Source: Anaerolineae bacterium
GTDB lineage: Bacteria > Chloroflexota > Anaerolineae > 4572-78 > J111
Length of the DNA stretch: 11,137 bases
Direction: 5' to 3'
NCBI GenBank assembly: GCA_020433785.1
Contig: JAGRCC010000097.1
Span: 1 to 11,137 of the forward strand
Below are positions 6,643-11,137 of this stretch, piece after piece (positions within the stretch are counted from its first letter, which is position 1; each line of letters opens with the position of its first letter). A program made the translations under genes and the position numbers. Under the pieces are notes generated by a model that was given only the letters and a program-made list of their open reading frames with translations, had not been told where the DNA came from and did no database searches.

Positions 6643-7089
6643 ATGTACCGCAAAATTTTGGTTCCGCTTGACGGTTCGGAGCGCGCTGAAAAAATAATGG
6701 CCTACATCGCTGAACTGGCCGAACAATTTGATACCGACGTCATCCTCCTCAGCGTATTTCAACCTACCCCCGTACCCGTACCGGCCAGGCCAGCTTATCG
6801 CCCGAACGGCCGCAATACAATCCAACAGGCTTTAGCCAAGGCCGAAAGCTATCTCAACCGGCAGTGCGGAAAACTCTATCTTATGGCGATCCATGCCCGA
6901 GCCAGGGTCGTTGAAGGGCCGGTGGTTGAAACCATTCTGAGTATCGCCGCTCAGGAAAATGTCGATCTTATCGCCATGGCCAGCCACGGACGAACCGGCC
7001 TATCGAGAGTGCTCTATGGCAGCGTCGCTGCCGGGGTTCTGCACAACACCGACCGCCCTCTGCTTCTCATTCGGTCGCTTGATTATTAA
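6643..7089 (+). CDS. Universal stress protein, UspA family (second of pair)
   Basis: A 148-residue UspA-fold protein, a paralogue of its upstream neighbour. It opens with RKILVPLDGSERAEKI (3-18) with Asp10 and has the nucleotide-binding segment MASHGRTGLSRVLYGS (112-127). The first Gly of the G-2x-G is Ala, while HG-x9-GS is kept, followed by VLHNTDRPLLLIR. A proline-rich loop, PTPVPVPARPAYRP (41-54), replaces the loop of the first copy. GGAG lies about 6-10 nt before the ATG. The short gap to the first usp suggests one transcript. The two differ enough in the middle to be old duplicates, perhaps forming a heterodimer (inference). Confidence 0.92.
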   Translation: MYRKILVPLDGSERAEKIMAYIAELAEQFDTDVILLSVFQPTPVPVPARPAYRPNGRNTIQQALAKAESYLNRQCGKLYLMAIHARARVVEGPVVETILSIAAQENVDLIAMASHGRTGLSRVLYGSVAAGVLHNTDRPLLLIRSLDY

Positions 7090-7158
7090 ACGTACAGTCT
7101 ATCGCGTCCTCTTATCTTAATTTATCCAACGAAATTACAACTGATCTCATATGGCCCC

Positions 7159-7219
7159 ACAATTTTCATAATTGTCAGGCTGTGTTACCATGAGCGATAC
7201 GTTAGCTATGTTGCGCTCA
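7159..7219. repeat. Two small inverted repeats upstream of the truD-like gene
   Basis: The 216-bp gap between the usp pair and the pseudouridine synthase gene contains ACAATT-ttcat-AATTGT (7159-7175) and TGAGCG (7191-7196) with CGCTCA (7214-7219). The first could form a 6-bp hairpin; the second has a 17-nt loop. Neither is followed by a T-run. No convincing -35/-10 pair was found here. Possible operators or structured leader, low certainty. Confidence 0.3.
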
Positions 7220-7305
7220 GGTTGAATCTGTTCGCCACTTAGAATGACCCTCCAGGCCAATAAACCAATTCTAAAAATTTAAACCTGTCGAGCCGAGGCA
7301 TCACT

Positions 7306-8385
7306 GTGACTCCTATTCAAAACCCTGTAGATTTACCGCCCTTTCAACTTAAAACATTGAACTCAGACTTTATGGTGGACGAAATCTTCCTGGAACCAGA
7401 CTATGTTTCCAAAAAGAACGCCACTTACACTTATCTGTCTGTTAGTAAAGAGGATATAACGACCTTTAACCTGCTACAACATCTGGCCGGCTACTTTAAA
7501 TGCCCCCCGTCGGATGTCTCAGCCGCCGGCTTAAAAGACGAGTTCGCCGTAACCCGACAAGCCATATCGCTGCGTGTTATCATTTCCAATAAGCAGGTTA
7601 AGCAAGCCAATGAACATTTTAAGAACAACAACCTAAAGATCACCATTGATCGCCTGCTGGGCTATGGTCACGAGCCGATCCGTCCTAGACTGCTCCACGG
7701 TAACAAATTTACGATAACTATCCGCCAATTATCGCCTGAGCTCGCCGGCAATCTAGCCAACAATCTAAGCCGTAATCGGTTTTTCCATTTCATTAATTAT
7801 TACGACGAACAACGTTTTGGGCTGCCCCATAGTATTCACAACACCCATCGCATCGGTCAGGCGCTGCTAGCCGGCGACTGGGCGACCGCTTATGACCAAT
7901 ATCTACAATCTGGCATCGATGCTATCGAGGCAGCCCAAACTAAAGAAGCACTGAGACAATCCGGTTCCCATCAGATAGCGCTGACGAACAGCGCCGCCGG
8001 CAAGCTTAACTTCTTTGTCTCCTCGTATAACAGCTACGTCTGGAACAACGCGCTAAAACAGTTGATCGAGCAGCAGCCCAATGCTATTCAAGTGGAACTG
8101 CCCCACTTGGGAACGATTGCGCTGCCAGTCGACCAGACCGTCCCCATACCCCCTTCCCTCTCTGTCGAGGTGGAAAAAACAAACTGGTCCAGCAGCGTCA
8201 ATTACCGAGACACCAAAACGCGACCGGTCTTCATCCCGGTCTCCGTTTTCATGAAAAACCAATCTGCCGATGCGCTGCACCCCGGCCACCAGGCCGTAAC
8301 CATCTCTTTTTACCTGCTTACCGGCTGTTATGCCACTATGCTCGTCAAACAATTGCTCTTAATGACAGCTATCCGTTCGGAATAG
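7306..8385 (+). CDS. truD: tRNA pseudouridine synthase, TruD family
   Basis: A 359-residue TruD-type pseudouridine synthase, which in characterised cases converts U13 of tRNA (Glu in E. coli) to pseudouridine. The key motif is AGLKDEFAVTRQAISL (74-89), with D78 aligned to the catalytic Asp of GxKDxxAxTxQ. Next come GYGHEPIRPRLLHGNKFTITIR, matching the family's HGNRFxIxxR, then INYYDEQRFGLP matching NYFGxQRFG. The C-terminal part has SSYNSYVWNNALKQLI and ends YLLTGCYATMLVKQLL, as in the catalytic fold. Length is normal (E. coli is about 350 residues), so the gene looks intact. The start is GTG, chosen because GAGG lies 7 nt upstream. The protein is richer in Lys and Asn and its DNA appears more AT-rich than the flanking genes, possibly a sign of transfer. 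It converges on the SDR gene with a 13-bp gap. Confidence 0.92.
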   Translation: MTPIQNPVDLPPFQLKTLNSDFMVDEIFLEPDYVSKKNATYTYLSVSKEDITTFNLLQHLAGYFKCPPSDVSAAGLKDEFAVTRQAISLRVIISNKQVKQANEHFKNNNLKITIDRLLGYGHEPIRPRLLHGNKFTITIRQLSPELAGNLANNLSRNRFFHFINYYDEQRFGLPHSIHNTHRIGQALLAGDWATAYDQYLQSGIDAIEAAQTKEALRQSGSHQIALTNSAAGKLNFFVSSYNSYVWNNALKQLIEQQPNAIQVELPHLGTIALPVDQTVPIPPSLSVEVEKTNWSSSVNYRDTKTRPVFIPVSVFMKNQSADALHPGHQAVTISFYLLTGCYATMLVKQLLLMTAIRSE

Positions 8386-8398
8386 TGACCATGATAGT

Positions 8399-9166
8399 TT
8401 AGCGCGCGGCCAGCCGCATGGCCCCGTCTAACCGAATCACTTCGCCGTTGAGCATCACATTTTCTATTATATGCTTGACCAGGGCCGCGTACTCGTCCGG
8501 CCGACCCAGCCGGGACGGAAACGGTACCTGCTGGCCCAATGACTGCCGAGCGGGTTCGGGCAGGCTGGCCATCATGGGCGTCTCAAAAATACCGGGGGCG
8601 ATAGTCACCACCCGGATACCGCTGCCGGCCAGTTCACGGGCCAGCGGTAGCGTCAAGGCCGCTACTCCGCCCTTGGAAGCGGCATAAGCAACCTGCCCAA
8701 TTTGCCCATCGAACGCCGCAATAGAGGCAGTATTAACAATGATACCTCGCTCCCCATCAGCCCAGGCTTCGTTATTGACCATCGCCGCCGCCACCAGTCG
8801 AACCACATTAAACGTGCCGATCAGGTTGACTTCAATAACTTTGGCAAAACTGGCCAAATCATGCGGGCCATTCCGGCCCAGCGTTTTCTTGGCCAGCACA
8901 ATCCCGGCGCAGTTAACCACCCCCATCAACGAGCCGAACTTCTCCAAAGCCACATCGATCGCCTGCTGGACACTGCGTTCGTCAGTGATATCCGTCTCGA
9001 CAAACTGCGCCTGATCGCCTAAGTGAGCGGCTATCGCCTGACCGGCTTCGGCGTTGACATCGGCAACGACCACATTACCCCCCCACTCCACCAGCAGTTC
9101 GGCCGTCGCTGCGCCCAGACCCGACCCCGCGCCGGTGACCAAAAATGTACTATCTTGAATTAGCAT
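8399..9166 (-). CDS. Short-chain dehydrogenase, 3-hydroxyacyl-CoA dehydrogenase type 2 (HSD10)-like
   Basis: A classical SDR of 255 residues, close in style to HSD17B10 / 3-hydroxy-2-methylbutyryl-CoA dehydrogenase, which oxidises short or branched 3-hydroxyacyl-CoAs with NAD in fatty acid and isoleucine breakdown. Motifs from the chosen start: TGAGSGLG (11-18), VVVADVN with Asp at about 36 (NAD preference), NCAG (85-88), a catalytic Ser in [10 protein letters not shown] (about 148), and YAASK with Tyr and Lys at about 161 and 165. The stretch [20 protein letters not shown] is strongly HSD10-like, as is [20 protein letters not shown] five codons upstream (9181) would give 260 residues. I prefer ATG at 9166 because GAGGGA (9176-9171) sits at proper spacing before it and the length then fits HSD10. 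It is convergent with truD and divergent from the topoisomerase gene. Confidence 0.9.
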   Translation of the reverse strand: MLIQDSTFLVTGAGSGLGAATAELLVEWGGNVVVADVNAEAGQAIAAHLGDQAQFVETDITDERSVQQAIDVALEKFGSLMGVVNCAGIVLAKKTLGRNGPHDLASFAKVIEVNLIGTFNVVRLVAAAMVNNEAWADGERGIIVNTASIAAFDGQIGQVAYAASKGGVAALTLPLARELAGSGIRVVTIAPGIFETPMMASLPEPARQSLGQQVPFPSRLGRPDEYAALVKHIIENVMLNGEVIRLDGAMRLAAR

Positions 9167-9187
9167 GGTTTCCCTCGTCACTCGATA

Positions 9188-9216
9188 AATGTATTCTTGG
9201 TACTATTGAAATTCAA
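9188..9216 (-). promoter_or_regulatory. Putative promoter for the HSD10-like SDR gene
   Basis: On the minus strand TTGAAT (9216-9211) and TACATT (9193-9188) are spaced by 17 nt, each matching the sigma-70 consensus at four of six positions. Transcription would start near 9181, giving a short leader with the GAGGGA ribosome binding site. This agrees with the ATG at 9166 and would make the GTG at 9181 unlikely. Weak matches, so tentative. Confidence 0.33.
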
Positions 9217-9369
9217 AGGGTTCACCGGTAACCACAAAGCGCAAAACCTAATCATAATAGATTTACGCATAACTTCATACGTGTTACCGGCAAAACCTCA
9301 TTAATCCTCAAAAGCCAATTCATTATCAAACAGGCCAGAGATTTGGCAAATTTAGCCGCTTCTGGTAAG

Positions 9370-9417
9370 TTGAAAACTATACGAATCGGTTTATAATATT
9401 ACCTATATCTTGTATAG
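9370..9417 (+). promoter_or_regulatory. Near-consensus promoter upstream of the gyrA-like gene, flanked by a CTATAC inverted repeat
   Basis: TTGAAA (9370-9375), a 16-nt spacer and a perfect TATAAT (9392-9397) give a strong sigma-70-type promoter about 60 nt before the start codon. The inverted pair CTATAC (9377-9382) and GTATAG (9412-9417) brackets the -10 box and the expected start site, a position where a repressor could bind. Promoter is well supported by sequence; the operator reading is speculative. Confidence 0.6.
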
Positions 9418-9465
9418 AATACTTGTTCTTACCCTAAATATAGCCCGACGCCCACGGAGGAAACA

Positions 9466-11137
9466 ATGGAAGTTGGAATCGTTCGACAAGTTGACATAGA
9501 GCAACAGATGCAGGAAGCCTACCTCGACTACGCGATGAGTGTCATCGTCTCCCGGGCGTTACCTGATGTTCGCGACGGCATGAAACCCGTCCACCGGCGT
9601 ATTTTATATGCCATGTACGATATGGGGCTGCGCGCCAGCCAGCCTTACCGCAAAAGCGCCCGGATTGTGGGGGAGGTGCTCGGTAAATACCACCCCCACG
9701 GCGACGCGGCGGTGTACGACTCGATGGTGCGTATGGCCCAGGATTTCTCAATGCGAACCCCCCTGGTCGATGGGCAGGGCAACTTCGGCTCGGTTGATGG
9801 CGATCCGCCGGCGGCGATGCGCTACACTGAGGCCCGTATGGCCGCCGTGACTGATGAGGTTATGGCCGATCTGGATAAAGATACCGTCGATTTTAATGAT
9901 AATTTCGACAGCAGTCTAACCGAGCCGACGGTCCTACCCACCAAGCTGCCCAATTTCCTGATCAATGGCGCGTCGGGTATCGCCGTGGGCATGGCCACCA
10001 GTGTGCCGCCTCATAACCTCAATGAAGTCTGCGATGCCCTGATATTCACCATCGACCAAATGATCAAAAATAAAGATGTCGATTTGGACGACCTGCTCCA
10101 ATTTATCAAAGGGCCGGATTTCCCCACCGGCGGCATTATTTATCGCTACGGCAGCTCCGGTAAAGATAAAACCGATGACAACGACCTGATCAAAACCGGC
10201 TACGCCGTTGGCCGGGCGAGGTTAACGGTTCAGGCCAAAGTTCACATCGAAGAGATGAGCCGCAACCGCAACCGGCTGGTCGTGACCGAACTACCTTACC
10301 AGACCAACAAGGCCAACCTGGTCGAGAAAATCGCCGACCTGGCCCGCGACAGCAAAATCGAAGGTATTGTCGATCTGCGCGACGAATCAGACCGGCAGGG
10401 CATGCGCCTGGTCATCGAGTTGACCCGCACTGTCAAACCGAAAAAGGTCTTGCAGCAGTTGTTCAAGATGACGCCGCTGCAAAGCACGTTTAGCGTCAAT
10501 ATGTTGGGGTTGGTCGATGGCGAACCCCGGCTGCTAACCCTAAAGCGGTCGCTCAATCTGTTTATCGAACATCGTGAAGAGGTGGTTAAGCGGCGCAGCC
10601 AGTATGATCTGGATAAGGCTAAAAAGCGAGCCCATATTCTAGAAGGGCTGCAAGTTGCCCTGAAAAACCTGGACGAGGTCATCCAAACCATCCGCAGTTC
10701 GCGCTCGGTCGAGACGGCCAGAGCTAATCTACGCAAGAGATTCGACCTGTCCGAAATTCAGGCCAACGCTATCCTGGAAATGCCGCTGCGCCGTCTGGCC
10801 GCGCTGGAGCGCAAAAAAATCGAAACGGAATACAAAGAGGTTCTCAAGCAGATTAAATATTTGGAAGGGCTGCTGCAATCGCGCCAAAAGATTCTGGAGG
10901 TCATCAAGACCGAACTGGCCGAGCTTAAGGACAAGTACGGCTCGCCCCGGCTGACCTTAATCATCGATCAGGCCACCGACAAAGAGCAGCCGATTACCGC
11001 CCGCGACTTGGTGCCGGACGAGGCCGTGGTGGTCGTTGTCACCGACAGCGGTCACATCTGCCGCTGGCCGGCCGAGCAGATGTTAGGTCCGGCCCGCGGC
11101 CGCCAAAAGGACCTGCTATCGGTCGCCGTGCCGGCCA
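9466..11137 (+). CDS. gyrA: Type IIA DNA topoisomerase subunit A, GyrA/ParC type (3' end outside window)
   Basis: The frame is open from ATG 9466 (GGAGG at 9456-9460, 5-nt spacer) to the window edge, giving 557 residues. The product is the DNA breakage-rejoining subunit of gyrase or topoisomerase IV, pairing with GyrB/ParE in the cytoplasm. Visible: [20 protein letters not shown] (18-37), the quinolone-region [13 protein letters not shown] (73-85), and [10 protein letters not shown] (116-125) with active-site Tyr120. Then come [19 protein letters not shown], the tower and coiled-coil parts (about 360-500), and the start of the C-terminal beta-pinwheel ([15 protein letters not shown]). A charged insert (about residues 226-240) replaces the shorter loop seen in E. 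coli GyrA. Where GyrA normally has its QRRGGKG box this protein reads GPARGRQKD (541-549), so a ParC-like role is possible. The equivalent of E. coli Ser83 is Ala81; Asp87 is kept as Asp85. No gyrB is in the window. Confidence 0.95.
   Translation, partial: MEVGIVRQVDIEQQMQEAYLDYAMSVIVSRALPDVRDGMKPVHRRILYAMYDMGLRASQPYRKSARIVGEVLGKYHPHGDAAVYDSMVRMAQDFSMRTPLVDGQGNFGSVDGDPPAAMRYTEARMAAVTDEVMADLDKDTVDFNDNFDSSLTEPTVLPTKLPNFLINGASGIAVGMATSVPPHNLNEVCDALIFTIDQMIKNKDVDLDDLLQFIKGPDFPTGGIIYRYGSSGKDKTDDNDLIKTGYAVGRARLTVQAKVHIEEMSRNRNRLVVTELPYQTNKANLVEKIADLARDSKIEGIVDLRDESDRQGMRLVIELTRTVKPKKVLQQLFKMTPLQSTFSVNMLGLVDGEPRLLTLKRSLNLFIEHREEVVKRRSQYDLDKAKKRAHILEGLQVALKNLDEVIQTIRSSRSVETARANLRKRFDLSEIQANAILEMPLRRLAALERKKIETEYKEVLKQIKYLEGLLQSRQKILEVIKTELAELKDKYGSPRLTLIIDQATDKEQPITARDLVPDEAVVVVVTDSGHICRWPAEQMLGPARGRQKDLLSVAVPA

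Noticed and set aside
9167..9181. GTG at 9181 as start of the SDR gene
   Set aside because: The good GAGGGA ribosome binding site lies downstream of this GTG and serves the ATG at 9166; the shorter protein also fits the HSD10 length.
10296..10736. Minus-strand open frame of 146 codons inside the topoisomerase gene
   Set aside because: Antisense shadow with an Arg/Ser-rich product; the plus strand codes for conserved GyrA/ParC sequence.

Overview
The window carries ordinary bacterial chromosomal DNA of moderate-to-high GC, with short divergent, convergent and co-directional units. No rRNA, tRNA, CRISPR array, transposase or phage gene was seen. The use of GCCGGC-rich codons, an AAA-type ATPase fused to an OmpR-type winged helix, paired universal stress proteins, a LipM-type lipoyl gene and a stand-alone ACT-less homoserine dehydrogenase together fit a Chloroflexota (Anaerolineae-like) genome. 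This assignment is an inference from gene style, not a database match.

Layout. Positions 1-547 (minus) hold the N-terminal part of a LipM/LplA-family lipoyl-pathway acyltransferase, cut by the window edge. It is divergent from 699-1739 (plus), a short homoserine dehydrogenase. After a hairpin-like tetranucleotide repeat tract and a good sigma-70-type promoter comes 2000-3358 (plus), a P-loop ATPase with a C-terminal DNA-binding winged helix. A tandem 49/50-bp repeat, each copy centred on a perfect palindrome, separates it from 3518-4618 (plus), a Gfo/Idh/MocA-family oxidoreductase. Next is 4768-6036 (plus), a flavoprotein of the sulfide:quinone oxidoreductase / NDH-2 superfamily that lacks the SQR redox cysteines. 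A compact 65-bp palindromic element with imperfect terminal inverted repeats follows. Two universal stress protein genes (6136-6609 and 6643-7089) then form a probable two-gene operon. A TruD-type tRNA pseudouridine synthase (7306-8385, GTG start) converges, with a 13-bp gap, on an SDR of the HSD10 / 3-hydroxyacyl-CoA dehydrogenase type 2 group (minus strand, ending at 8399). The window closes with the first 557 codons of a type IIA topoisomerase A subunit (gyrA/parC type), from 9466 and running off the end, behind a near-consensus promoter.

Functionally the window is mostly housekeeping (lipoylation, Thr/Met biosynthesis, tRNA modification, DNA topology, short-chain acyl-CoA or branched amino acid oxidation) plus a redox/stress block (flavoprotein and two USPs). 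The parts least explained by known families are the ATPase-wHTH regulator, the palindromic tandem repeat just downstream of it, the cysteine-less SQR-like flavoprotein beside the USP pair, the 65-bp palindromic element, and the apparent absence of a standard GyrA box in the topoisomerase. I see no clear multi-gene defence or secretion system.
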